64,000 bases of DNA, from assembly GCA_030847615.1 (NCBI GenBank), contig JAUMIR010000001.1:383638687-383702686 (forward strand), written 5' to 3'. This document shows, piece by piece, positions 53,567 through 63,883 of the stretch. Position 1 is the first letter of the stretch. The number at the start of each line of letters is the position of its first letter. A program made the position numbers and the translations under genes. The notes under the pieces were generated by a model that saw only the letters and a program-made list of their open reading frames with translations, did no database searches and was not told where the DNA came from. The DNA comes from Gambelia wislizenii (Eukaryota; Chordata; Lepidosauria; Squamata; Crotaphytidae).

Positions 53567-54367
53567 AATTGCAGGTGCTGTGACTTTCTAATACTGTGGA
53601 GCAATACTTTTTTTCAGGCTCGTATAGATGAGACCCACCATACAGAAAGTACTTTAGGGCAGAGATTCTTAAGCTATCTGATTTGGGGGAGGGGCTGGCA
53701 ATATTTGCCCCAATGTGACAAGGACCACTACCATTGGCTACAATTTTTCTTCTTTCCTGCAAACTCTCCAGGGACCAGCAGCAGGTAGCTCAGGATCCTC
53801 ACCGGTCCATGGCCCACCACTCTGAGTAACATTGATCTAGGGGGCATTGCGGAAGAAGCTCTCAGCTATCTTCTTCTGCAATGCTTTTACTCCAGGTGTT
53901 CAACAGCAGCCAAGGGGCTTCCATAGGCAGCTTTGTTCCACCCACCCACCCACTCCATCCACTGATCAATTGCAAGTGTGTGCCTGGGCATATTCTGGCT
54001 GTTCTCGAGCATGCACAAAAGAAGGAACAGTCTTATTCTGGTGAGAGAAGATGCTTCTGCTGGGTATGCAAGGCCAGCTGAAAAGCAGCCTGAACACAAT
54101 CAGTTGCTGAGGGATGGAGCTGTACACGTAACCCCGCTGGCTGCTGTTGTTTACATGGTGAAGAAGCAGAAAAAAAGGAGAAGCCTCTGTTCTCCTACTT
54201 CCTCTCCAGATGACCAGTGTTAAGTAACACAGTATTAACCTCCACCAGAGGGCTACTTGGAGCATAGCCATTTTAACATATAAACAGGTCATAGTTAAGA
54301 AGACATGGCCTAATGACAAGTCAGCAACCTAAGTGATTCATTGACAGTACAATCACTGATAATCAAA
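53567..54367. other. No gene or repeat recognised
   Basis: Frames of 65-117 codons overlap on both strands (53.85-54.3 kb) without motifs. Confidence 0.45.
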
Positions 54368-54370
54368 TAA

Positions 54371-54594
54371 GGAGATTTTCACACTACACTATTATAGTGT
54401 TACTATTCCACTTTAACTGCCCTGGCTTTCCACTGTGGAATTCTGGGGTTTGTAGTTTAGTGAGGCCTAAGATCTCTCTGGCTGAGAGTTGTAAATGCCC
54501 CTCCCTAAGCTGCAAATCCCAGGATTCAACAGGAGGCAGACATAGCAAATAAAGTGGAATAGTAACACTATAACAGTGTAGTGTGAAAATCTCT
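54371..54594. mobile_element. Harbinger-like MITE, 224 bp
   Basis: Inverted termini of about 40 bp: GAGATTTTCACACTACACT followed by TTATAGTGTTACTATTCCAC on both sides. TAA flanks both ends (54368-54370, 54595-54597). Confidence 0.78.
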
Positions 54595-54684
54595 TAAGTG
54601 TTGGGAATGTGAGGAGAAAATTGGGACATTGTTTCATATTATGTGGTGGACTTGTGAAAAAGCTCAGAAATATTGGATTTAAAT

Positions 54685-54822
54685 CAGTGGTTCCCAAACT
54701 TTGGGCTTTCAGCCATTTTGGACTTTTGAACTCCCAGAATTCCTGACTGTTGGCCAAGCTTGCTGGGGCTTCTGGGCACTGAAGTCCAAAACACCCAGAG
54801 GACTAAAGTTTGGAAACTGCTG
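54685..54822. mobile_element. hAT-like MITE, 138 bp, perfect 8-bp target duplication
   Basis: Ends CAGTGGTTCCCAAACTTT and, reverse-complemented, CAGCAGTTTCCAAACTTT. ATTTAAAT flanks it on both sides (54677-54684, 54823-54830), the 8-bp duplication expected for hAT. Confidence 0.88.
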
Positions 54823-54830
54823 ATTTAAAT

Positions 54831-55444
54831 CCACAAGATGTTAGAGAACATTTTCAAACTAAAACTTCAGATGAAACCTGACGTTTATCTACTTGGGATG
54901 TTGGAAGAAAATTTGGAGAGGAAACATGGGAGAATTTTATAATATATGATCATTACTGCAAGACTGTTATATGGCCAGACATGGAGAGAGACACTGATTC
55001 CTTTGAAAGAAGACTGGCTGATCAAGATATGTGATTTGGCTGAAATGGATAAACTGACAATGCTGATTAAGGAGAAATCCTTGTTTGTTTGTTTTTTTTT
55101 AAGATTGGGCGTTTATATATATTTTTGCAACAAAGGCTTTTAAAGATATTAAAGTTTGATTTATTGATTATAAACAGGATTATAAAATCACTTAATAAAA
55201 GTACTTTAATAGTGGAAATATAGTCATTAGTTGAGGGGGAAAAGTCATTAGTAGTTTAGTTGGTGTATCAAGTTTTGTGTGGGGTTTCCCCCCGGTTGTT
55301 TTTGTTTATATATTTTTAATGCATAGGAAAGTAAGTATGTTTCATGTTTTCTTCTCCACCCCTCTTTTTTCCTTTTTCCTGTTCTTTTGCTGTATGTGTG
55401 TGTTATTAAAAATATATTTAAAAAAAATCATAATAACTGGTAAT
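54831..55444. other. No gene or repeat recognised
   Basis: AT-rich. Nothing I can support. Confidence 0.5.
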
Positions 55445-55610
55445 GAGCCAGTGTGGTGTAGTGGTTTGAGCACTGGAATAACACTTTGGGAGACCAGGGT
55501 TAAAATTGCTGCTCAGCCGTGGAAACCCACTTGGTGACCTTGAACAAGTCACACTCTCTGTTTAAGAGGAATGCAAAGACAAACCCCTCTCCTGCACTTG
55601 ACTACAGCAA
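55445..55610 (+). mobile_element. Sauria-type SINE, 3' part lost
   Basis: Head GAGCCAGTGTGGTGTAGTGG, B-box region CCAGGGTTAAAATTG, body GGAAACCCACTTGGTGACC. The tail is not recognisable. Confidence 0.82.
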
Positions 55611-55704
55611 AATTCATAGGAAATGGCCCCAAAAGGAATCCACTCAAGGTGGGTGGCTCTAATGACAGTGGAGCTATGGAAATTATCAGACAAGCATCTA
55701 AAAA

Positions 55705-55752
55705 TGCTCTCTCTCTCTCTCTCTCTCTGGCTTTTCTTCGCAAATTCTGCAA
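55705..55752 (-). mobile_element. 3' tip of the GA-tailed LINE (copy 4)
   Basis: CTCTCTCTCTCTGGCTTTTC followed by TTCGCAAATT is the complement of the shared terminus ...TTTGCGAAGAAAAGCCAGAGAG. Only about 25 bp of element plus a (TC)n tract. Confidence 0.65.
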
Positions 55753-55774
55753 ATTAGGATAGCAGAAACATCAT

Positions 55775-56250
55775 GGCATTATAACACTTATCGCACGTCG
55801 TTGTAATCGTGTGAAAGAACCATCATGGAATTATTGCATGCCGACCACTAGTGCTTTAAAAATGGGACTTTATTTCTGTGATTTAGCATGGGTGAGATTT
55901 CGGCAGTTCTCACAAGAAGACATTAGTGCACTTAAAACTCTGAAAACACCTTAATTTACAAAGTAAATGAACACACAAGCACTGAAAAAAACATAAAAGT
56001 GTTGAAACTAAACAGGACAGCTCATAAAAAGAGTGTCCTGTGCTTCGTTTTTGCATTCTCACCTGGAAGTTTTCTCACTGAGGACCACCCATTCACTCTG
56101 TAATCTCGCAATTACAATGGGACATAGTTTCACATGCCCTCAATAGCACAAAAAAGTGCTTTTGACAATCTATTGATGTTGTGCAATAGTAGGGCCTGTT
56201 TGCGCTAGCATGTCGTAATCCTGCAATTTCTGCTGCATCTGATAATGTCC
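55775..56250. mobile_element. Harbinger-like MITE, relative of 3643-4255 (inverted)
   Basis: The right end GATAATGTCC (reverse complement GGACATTATC) matches the left terminus of the 3.6 kb element. The core (GGTGAGATTTCGGCAGTTCT, AGAAGACATTAGTGCAC) is the complement of 3990-4085. The left end is decayed (GGCATTATAACAC). Confidence 0.68.
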
Positions 56251-56264
56251 TATAAATCCCCCCT

Positions 56265-56365
56265 GGGTTTAGCCTGGACTTTAAAAGAGCTATCCAAGGA
56301 ACTGAAATTATTTAAGGAGTAGGGTTCACTACCTTGGATAGCTCCTTTAATGTTCAGACTAAAAT
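56265..56365. repeat. Foldback with ~34-bp arms
   Basis: Left arm GGGTTTAGCCTGGAC...GAGCTATCCAAGG (56265-56299) pairs with right arm CCTTGGATAGCTCC...CAGACTAAAATCC (56332-56365) around a 32-nt loop, with a few mismatches. Confidence 0.75.
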
Positions 56366-57165
56366 CCAGAGTGGATGCACAACCCCACTGATGTCAGAGC
56401 AATCCAATGAAAGTTAAGAGATGTAAATGTGAAAGCAGCTACACTTAGGGCGGGCGGGAACCCCCACTAGGTCAAAAGCTAAAGAGCATGCATCCATATA
56501 AAAATATTGTTAATACCCCAAAGAGACATAAAGAAATAGCCAGCAGCTGAGAACATTTTGAGCTGCTGCCTTTGGACTTGTTTATTTGATTCTTTCCATT
56601 TGTCAAAACTTTTAAACACTGGAAACTTTTTAAAGAAATCATCCTTGAAACTTCTTCTTTAGTGTCTGGAAACTAAACTGTCATATTAATAGGATAATAC
56701 TATTAGCTGAACTGTTTTAGTGCTATGTTGACTTCTGTTTAGGAAAGAGTAAAGCCACACATGTTTATGAGTGTGTATGCATTTTAGAATACCTGTGGAG
56801 ACATACTTCTGCATCCCAAGTTTTCTCAAATATTAAAAGATCTATTTTGAAAACTAAGCTAAAAATAACAACAAAATCCATTCCATTTTATACTTCACAA
56901 TCTATGAAAAGGTACTTTCTTTTCATTGCCTTAGTAAGATCAATAATGCATGATTGTTTAAATCTGCAAACACCAAAGCACTGAAATACCTTATTGTTTA
57001 CAAGTAGATTTCTTTAACTGATTGTTGGGAAATGTCAACCAATAGACTCTAAAATATATTAGGCTCATGGTTTTCAAGGGAATAATTCAAGTGTCAGTGA
57101 TTAAAATTAACCAGTCATGGTCAGGCCAGGTTTTACTCTTTTAAAGGAATTAGGAATCTGAGGCC
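56366..57165. other. No gene or repeat recognised
   Basis: Nothing I can support. Confidence 0.5.
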
Positions 57166-57175
57166 TGTCAACATA

Positions 57176-57560
57176 TTAGGGATGGAGAACATTTGGCCTG
57201 CAGGCCGCATATGGCTCATGGGTCCAAATTTGCAGCTCCTGAAGATCTCCAAAGCTCAAGAACCCCATAAATCCCCAAGCATCTTAAAACTGGCCTTAAA
57301 CTGCTGGAAAGTGCAGTGGTTTTTGGCTCCACAACTCCCAAGCATCCTACATACTTTAATTTTTTTTTAAAATGCATCCAAATCAGCAGAAAATCAGGCA
57401 AAAATGAAACAAGAAATGAAGTGATGTGATGTCACTTGCAGTTACATCAGGCACTCTGGTAAGGCCTGCCAAGGAAGTGGAGAGGCAGGGGAGAAAATGG
57501 CCCCTGACTTCTCCCACCCTTGTGTTAGACATCACCCTTGCATTTGTACAAATTATTTGG
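57176..57560. mobile_element. hAT-like element, left end only
   Basis: AGGGATGGAGAACATTTGGCC with GCAGGCCGCATATGGCTC is the hAT-type start CAGGGATGGGGAAC...GGCC. No right terminus identified, so the end coordinate is a guess. Confidence 0.5.
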
Positions 57561-58777
57561 GATCACTTCTTATGTATGTCTAATGCAACATCCATTTCCA
57601 TGGACCTAATAAATGCTATGCATTTTTATTTGGAACTAGGCCCTTCAACAGGGCTTATTCTAGTTAGTGTATTAGAATTAGAGCATTAGAGTATTCAAAC
57701 TAGGATAGGATAAGAGTGAACATGTTCTCCTTGCAAAGGCATGGGTAATGGAGAGCTATCTCACTTCCAGTGCATATTTTTTTCTGTTGCCTCCTTACAT
57801 TGTGTGTGTATGTAGATATATAAAGGGAGACCTTTGTGTAATGTGGAGCTCAGTAGTTTTTTGAACACTGGTGAGATGACCAAAGTTCAAAACTTTCAAG
57901 AACTGGGACCTCCTTTTCTTTCATAGATCACTTCTTATTTATAAACTTAAGGAAATGGTGGTCCCACATCGGTTAGTGATGGTAAAGACAAGCCAATACA
58001 TAGCTGGTGTCCTAGGATAATCTCCAGCCTGATGCCCCCAAGATATTTTGGAATTAAACTTCCATTTACCTCCTCTACTATGAGTAATAGGAATGCTGGG
58101 AATTACAATCTAAACCATTTAGATTGAAAAAATGAAAAATATATACACAAAAGATAGCTTTTAAAAAATCTGTTTGGTCTGCAGAAAGCTTTGAAAAAAG
58201 CTCTTTGGTTGCCTTAGCAAAAATGCCTCAGCAAAAATGCACACACTCAATACAATGAGCAACGCGAAAATGGTGTTTCTTCCTGTTTTCTTGCTGGATA
58301 CTGGCATGACATGGCAGGCAGCACTATTTCTCTGCCCCTCCAGTCTGCACGTCCCACTCATCCGCTCTCCATTTCCATCCCTCTCCTAGAATGTGCAGAG
58401 ATACAAATTGGATGTTCACACATGCAATAATGTGCATGCCTCCGCAGTATTCAAAAAGCTTTGAGAAAGCTGCAAAGGCTTTTACCCTGCTGGAATTGGA
58501 GTCCCCCCCGCAAATACCACAAATCTTATTTGCATCTCGTTGGGACAAAAGGTATTCTCTGCAAATTCTATGAGGATTATTTTCACCATCTAGACAACCT
58601 CTCAATCTGCATTGCTCCAACATTTCTCCAGAACTAACTAAATCAATGAACATTTTGGCCACAATGCATAGAGGAAGAAAGCAACTGCAGTCTTGGCATT
58701 GCTGGAATAAGGTATTTATTTTTCTTGCTTACAAGTGGGGGGGGGGGTGAGAAGGAGGAAGAAACTGGAATCTTGAA
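57561..58777. other. No gene or clear repeat recognised
   Basis: A 112-codon minus frame (58324-58662) has scattered Cys but no recognisable domain. Confidence 0.45.
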
Positions 58778-59385
58778 ATTTTCACACAGGGCCAAAATGT
58801 CCCGTTACTGCCCCCCCACCTCCTCTCCCGTTCCTGCCATGGAATAACGTAAATCTTTCACACACTTACCTTAATTCCGTGGCAGGAACGGCTCCCCTCC
58901 CCTCGCTAGCCGGCTGTAAATGCAGCCATCGTAAGGCTGCTTTTTACGACCAGCCGTCTGAAACATTATCACGTTATCACATGATAACGGCCGGGTGGTA
59001 AATTTAAAAAATAAAACTCAAACATAAAAACAGTTCACCAAGCACAAAAACACACTTTAAATCACACAATCAAAACAGGGAGGGTAAAAGAAAGGGTGCC
59101 ACTTACCTGGATGTCCAGATAGTACCAGGAAGTGCTCAGAATGGACCTCCCCTCCATGTCATTTTGGAACAGGAATGGGGCTCCTGTTCGCACACCCATG
59201 ATTGCGTGATAACGATGGAATGGGAGGTCTATTCATGATGAAAAATCATGATTACATTGTTCCAGAACAGTCACAGGAGCAGGATGGATGCAGGGCAGAA
59301 TGGGGTCAACGTCATCCGAAAGGGAAAACCTTTCCCAACCCTGTTCTGTTCCTGCCACGGGATATATAGCCTGTGTGAAAATCTC
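58778..59385. mobile_element. Non-autonomous DNA transposon, 608 bp
   Basis: Inverted ends ATTTTCACACAGGG (left) and GATTTTCACACAGGC (right, reverse complement). CTTGAA flanks both sides (58772-58777, 59386-59391), a possible 5-6-bp duplication. The interior is rich in internal inverted segments (GTTCCTGCCATGG / CCGTGGCAGGAAC). No coding capacity. The superfamily is unclear. Confidence 0.6.
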
Positions 59386-59790
59386 CTTGAAGTTTTGGTA
59401 TGGCTGGATGAGATTTCCTCTGCTTGCTTAAGTGGGGAATGAACAACTGGAATCTTATAATTTTGAAGGGGTGTTAGCTTGGAGAAAGTAAGATCTGATG
59501 TGTTATGCTTTAATCTTCTTTAAAATTGGTGGTGGGTTGAGTAAAATTACTACCTTTCTGGCTACGTCAGCTCTGTCAGAATGCATACCCCCGGTATCTA
59601 ATTATTTCCTATGGAACTGGATACCCCTATTTTCATCACTCACAATTCCTACTGTGACTCTAGAATGCAACATAAATTCAGACTCTCCTGTAATCTTATT
59701 CTAGAATAAGACAAAATGGAACAGATTTTTTTTAAAGGAAGTACTCAAATGGGAGGAGATGGCATAGTTTTTACTTAAAAGGATGTAAAA
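59386..59790. other. Partial duplication of the left flank of the 58.8 kb element
   Basis: TTGCTTAAGTGGGGAATGA...ACTGGAATCTT (about 59424-59455) repeats 58720-58775 in decayed form. Nothing else recognised. Confidence 0.45.
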
Positions 59791-59794
59791 CAGC

Positions 59795-59925
59795 AATGGG
59801 GAATATGTGACTTTCCAAGTATTGTTGAACTGCAACTACCTTAAACCTGAATCAGCATGCCACTGGTGACTGCTGGTGGCAGTTGAACAATGTCTGGAAG
59901 ACTACAGAATACCATCTTCTAATAT
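59795..59925. mobile_element. hAT-like MITE (tentative)
   Basis: CAGCAATGGGGAATATGTGA followed by CTTTCCAAGTATTGTTGAAC resembles hAT-type MITE starts. The right end near GTCTGGAAGACTACAG is probable. Confidence 0.45.
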
Positions 59926-60185
59926 AAAAGAAAATCCAAAATAATAGACTGGTGGTGTGCATTATTTTCAGTATCTCTAATAACATCATGAACAATAACC
60001 AACAATATCCATACAACCACAGTTTCTACAGAATCAGAACAGCAATGGATTTGCTTCATGGATGAAGAATCCCAAAATGTACAATGTATGGATTATCACA
60101 GTAAGAAAAGTCTTCAAACATGGGCTCAGCACCAGATTTATTTATTGCATTATAATTGAAAATGGATAAAGGTATCAACTACTGT
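59926..60185. other. No gene or repeat recognised
   Basis: Nothing I can support. Confidence 0.5.
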
Positions 60186-60405
60186 AAAGCCCAAAGGCAC
60201 CAGATCCTTTCTGATCTTGGAAGCAAAGCAGGGTCAGGTCTAATTAGCACTTGGATGGCAGACTGCCAAGGAATACCAGGTACTGTAAGTTATATATCAG
60301 AGAAGGCAATGACAAACCTCCTCTGAGTATTCCTTGCTTATGAAAATCCTATGAAGTGCATGGGGTCACCCTAAGTCAACATGTGACTTGAAGGTATGCA
60401 CATAT
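60186..60405 (+). mobile_element. 5S rRNA-derived SINE with Sauria-type tail
   Basis: The head from about 60193 follows 5S rRNA closely: GATCTTGGAAGCAAAGCAGG (internal promoter region), TAGCACTTGGATGGCAGAC and AATACCAGGTACTG. The tail has GGTCACCCTAAGTCAACATG and TGACTTGAAGGTATGCAC, like Sauria SINEs. The first part of 5S and several paired positions are altered, so it is not a working rRNA gene. Confidence 0.88.
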
Positions 60406-60415
60406 ACAAACTGTG

Positions 60416-60418
<3 letters not shown>

Positions 60419-60487
<69 letters not shown>
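60419..60487. repeat. Compound (TC)n(TG)n(AG)n microsatellite
   Basis: About 15 TC units, then about 9 TG units, then about 9 AG units. The outer tracts are complementary and could form a hairpin with the TG tract as loop. Confidence 0.95.
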
Positions 60488-61564
60488 CTTTTTGTGGTAC
60501 ATGCTTTTTTACAGTAGAGCTTAATGGAATATGGAAAATGTGTTTCCAGTGAGACATCTTGGTTGTTTTCCTATAGCGTGCACAGTGGTGTATAACTTCT
60601 CTCTGGAAGCCACTGCATGGAGTGAATTCATACATTAAAATGTAGGCTCTGTACTTTACTCTCACCAAATGAGATTTCATAGTTGCTGGTGTTTACAAAG
60701 ACATATATATATATATGATTGGTTATTTCCCTTCCCGGCACATCTGCACCTTGATTGGCCCTTTGCCGGTGGCTAAGCAACCAAGCTGAGAACCTTTGGA
60801 ACAAGTGGCAGACTTCAGAACAGCAGGGGCTGAGGAGAGATGAGGCTCTGGGATCAATTAAAATGCCATGCTTTTCCAGGCCAGTTTCCAGAGCATCTGT
60901 ACATGATTCCACATAAATTTAGGGAATTACAGATCAGACAAAGGTAAACAGTTCTGTGCTTTGGTTAGCATGGAATTAAAATGAAGGGATGGAATATGAC
61001 AAGGCTACACAGCCTGAGGCTAGGCTTACACCATTTGTTTTAATTTTTAATTTTACATCCAATTTCTTTATTATTTTAAATACAGTCATAGGCTGTTTGT
61101 AAAACTCTAAGGTGAGCAGAGAGAGATTGTGTTTGAATGTTTTTCAAAAGGCACTTGCCAAACATACCCAATCCAAGGTACACAGCATTGTGTGTGTTTG
61201 TTTTAAATGTGTTAAAATCCTTCCCTGGAAAATCAGACATCTTGTTTTTGTTTTGTATTTTTCTATTCACTTTTTTAAAAAAGAAAGAAAAAAAAGAGAG
61301 AGACAGAGAAAGAGATAATCGAAGTTACATCATTTTGGCTGATACTTTCTACCTCCAGTCACATGAAATGCCTACTGCTGAACTAACTTGTAACATTTTT
61401 GCAATTCACATTCAAAGGGACTAAAACTTTTGAGAATGTACAAAAAAGGTCTGGCCTCTTTTCTGCCCATTATATTTTTCTAGCAAAATGTCATGATGAA
61501 GAGAAAGAGAGCTTACATTGGAAGTTACCTAAACATATATCTGCTATGTATCTGCTGAGAGAGG
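60488..61564. other. No gene or repeat recognised
   Basis: Nothing I can support beyond short A/G-rich stretches near 61280-61315. Confidence 0.5.
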
Positions 61565-61745
61565 AAGAGGGCCTGTCATTCAGTGGTACAACACATATGG
61601 TTTGTTTGCAGAAGGTCCCGGGTTCCGTTTCTGGCATCTCTATATGGGGCAAAGAGAATCCTGCCTGAAAGCCTAGAGAGGTGCTGCTAGACAGTGGTCA
61701 TGACAGTGAACAAGATGGACCAATGGTATGACTTAATGTAATGTA
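61565..61745 (+). mobile_element. tRNA-derived SINE
   Basis: The A-box-like CATTCAGTGGTACAAC and B-box-like AGGTCCCGGGTTCCG lie about 35 bp apart, as in tRNA genes. The body has CAAAGAGAATCCTGCCTGAA and AGATGGACCAATGGTATGAC, a widespread reptile SINE pattern whose name I cannot give with certainty. It lacks a foldable tRNA. Confidence 0.7.
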
Positions 61746-61774
61746 ACACCCTAGATTCCTGTATTAGCCTATGT

Positions 61775-61925
61775 CTTTGTGATGGGATGGGGAACATTTG
61801 TTTCTATTGGGGGCCACATTCACTCCAGACAAATCTGGTGTGACTGCATGTTGCCAGTGGTTGCAGCCAAGCCAGCAGCTGGCAGTAAGAGCCAAAGGCA
61901 AATGCCTTCTCCCCGCTCTCTCCCC
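61775..61925. mobile_element. hAT-like element fragment
   Basis: GGGATGGGGAACATTTG resembles the hAT start at 57.18 kb. The rest is decayed. Confidence 0.4.
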
Positions 61926-61949
61926 TCTCATAGAATCATAGAGTTGGAA

Positions 61950-62711
61950 GGGGCCCTTGTTCCAATTAGGAGGAAAAATGGCAGGTATCTAAAGAAACCA
62001 AGATAGATGTCTAAAGAACTTTCAACTGAGCTAAGACATAAAAGGAACATGTACAAGAAATGGAAAAATTGGGAAATCACCAAAGAAGAATTCAAACTAA
62101 TAGCCAGCTTGTGTAGGGGGGGAATCAGAAAAGCAAAAGGACAGATGGAGCTCAGGCTTGCTAGAGAGATTAAAAACAATAAAAGTGGGGGTTTGGATAT
62201 GTCTGTAGCAAAAGAAAGACCAAGGAAATGGTAGTGCCACTTTATGGAAAAGATGGTGAAATGTGACAGGGGGCAGAGAAAAGGCAGAACTACTCCACAG
62301 CTTTGCCTCAGTCTTCTCCCAAAACAAGAACAGTGCACAACCTGGGGAAAATGGAACAGATGATACAGTAGGGGAAATGCAGCATAGAATAGGAAAGAGG
62401 TAGTTCAGGTATACCTGGCCAGTAAAAATGAATTCAAGTCTCCAGGGCCACATGAACTATATCCAAGGGTACTAAAAGAACTGGCAGAAATCATCTCAGA
62501 ACCACTGTCAATAATCTTTGAGAATTCCTGGAGAACAGGAGATGTCCCAGCAGACTGGAGGAAGGCAAATGTTTTCCCCATCTTTAAAAGGCGGTGTTGG
62601 GGGGGAGAAGACCCAGTCAGCCTGACATCTAGAGCAAGAAGGAAAGATTCTAGAGCAGATCATTAAACAGACAGTCTGTAAGCACTTAGAAAGGAATGCC
62701 ATGATGACTAA
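61950..62711 (+). pseudogene. CR1 ORF2 linker and RT N-terminus, degenerate
   Basis: PIRRKNGRYLKKPR, then KELSTELRHKRNMYKKWKN and REIKNNKSGG match the linker of the 14.5 kb copy. Further on, ENSWRTGDVPADWRKANV-type coding is visible in another frame near 62520-62580. Several stops and small indels are present. Supplies the uninterrupted reference for the insertion site at 14.93 kb. Confidence 0.82.
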
Positions 62712-63040
62712 GGACCTTTTCAGACGTGATTTTCGGCAGCAAATATCCCAAAACAGCTCTGCTGCTACTGCGTGGCAGGGGAGCAGTTTCGGATGACGCC
62801 GTCCCTCTGCCGAAACCCTCCATGTCACTTCCGTGACAGAATGGAGGAAGCTGTGGCGTATTTCATTCATTAATGTTGCCCGTGAATGAAATATGCCGCG
62901 GCTTCCTCCATTCTGTCACGGAAGTGACACGGAGGGTTTCGGCAGAGGGACACCATAATCCGAAACCGCTCCCCTGCCACGCGGCAGCAACAGAGCTGTT
63001 TTGGGATATTTGCTGCCGAAAATCATGTCTGAAAATGTCC
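62712..63040. mobile_element. Near-perfect foldback MITE, Harbinger-like (329 bp)
   Basis: The whole element is an inverted repeat with arms of about 158 bp and a 13-nt centre near 62872. Ends are GGACCTTTTCAGAC and, reverse-complemented, GGACATTTTCAGAC. TAA flanks both sides (62709-62711, 63041-63043). Arms differ at about 15 positions, mainly in the middle block. Confidence 0.88.
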
Positions 63041-63883
63041 TAAGTCAACATGGGTTTTTGAAAAACAAGTCGTGCCAGACTAATCGTATATCTTTTTTTT
63101 ATATAGTGTTACAAACTTGGAAGATGAAGGGAATGCTGTGGATGTAGTGTATCTTGATTTCAGTAAGGGACTTTGACAAAGTCCCCATGATATCCTTGCA
63201 AAAAAAAAAGTTAGTAACATGTGGGCTAGACAATGCAACTGTTAGGTGGACTTGTAACTGGTTGACTGACCAAACCCAAAGGGTAGTCACCAATGGCTCC
63301 TCTTCATCATGGAGAGAAATGACTAGTGGAATGCCACAGGGATCTGTCCTGGGCCCAGTGCTATTCAACATCTTTATCAATGACTTGGATGAGGGAATAG
63401 AGGGCATGCTTATCAAGTTTGCAGATGACACCAAATTAGGAGGGGTAGCTAACACCCTAGAAAATAGGATCAGAATGCAAAATGACCTTAATAGGTTAGA
63501 AAGCTGGGCCAAAACTAACAAAATGAATTTCAACAGGGAGAAATGTAAAATACTACACTTGGGCACTAAAAATGAAATGCACAGATATAGGATGGGTGAT
63601 ACCTGGCTTGATAGTAGTACATGTAAAGGAATCGAGGAGTCTTAGTGGACAACAAACTGAACATGAGTCAGCAGTGTGGCAGCTAAAAAAGCCAATGCGA
63701 TTCTAGGCTGCATTAATAGGAGTATAGTATCTAGATCAAGGGAAGTAATAGGGTCACTCTATTTTGCTTTGGTCAGACCTCACCTGGAATACTTTGTCCA
63801 GTTCTGGGCACCACAATTCAAGAAGGATATGGACAGGCTGTAACATGTCCAGAGGAGGATGACCAAAATGGTGGGAGGTCTGC
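63041..63883 (+). pseudogene. CR1 ORF2 reverse transcriptase fragment
   Basis: The frame from about 63154 encodes VRWTCNWLTDQTQRVVTNGS, motif B SGMPQGSVLGPVLFN, motif C KFADDTKLGG (both Asp present) and HRYRMGDTWLDSSTC. Motif A is broken by a frameshift (GATTTCAGTAAGGGACTTTG). The end at 63883 joins an inverted copy of its own earlier sequence. Confidence 0.85.

Larger units (their letters stand above)
61926..63883 (+). mobile_element. CR1 LINE, 5'-truncated, interrupted by a foldback MITE
   Basis: A short minus-oriented CR1 3' terminus (61929-61950) is fused to the plus-strand body, which starts in the ORF2 linker. The RT follows to about 63883. A MITE is nested at 62712-63040. Confidence 0.88.

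Noticed and set aside
54467..54757. 96-codon minus-strand frame
   Set aside because: Spans two independent MITEs and unique DNA, so it cannot be an ancestral gene.
60193..60290. Functional 5S rRNA gene
   Set aside because: The 5' part is altered and the sequence continues into a SINE tail.
61565..61620. Functional tRNA gene
   Set aside because: Only A- and B-box-like segments remain. No cloverleaf can be drawn and a SINE body follows.
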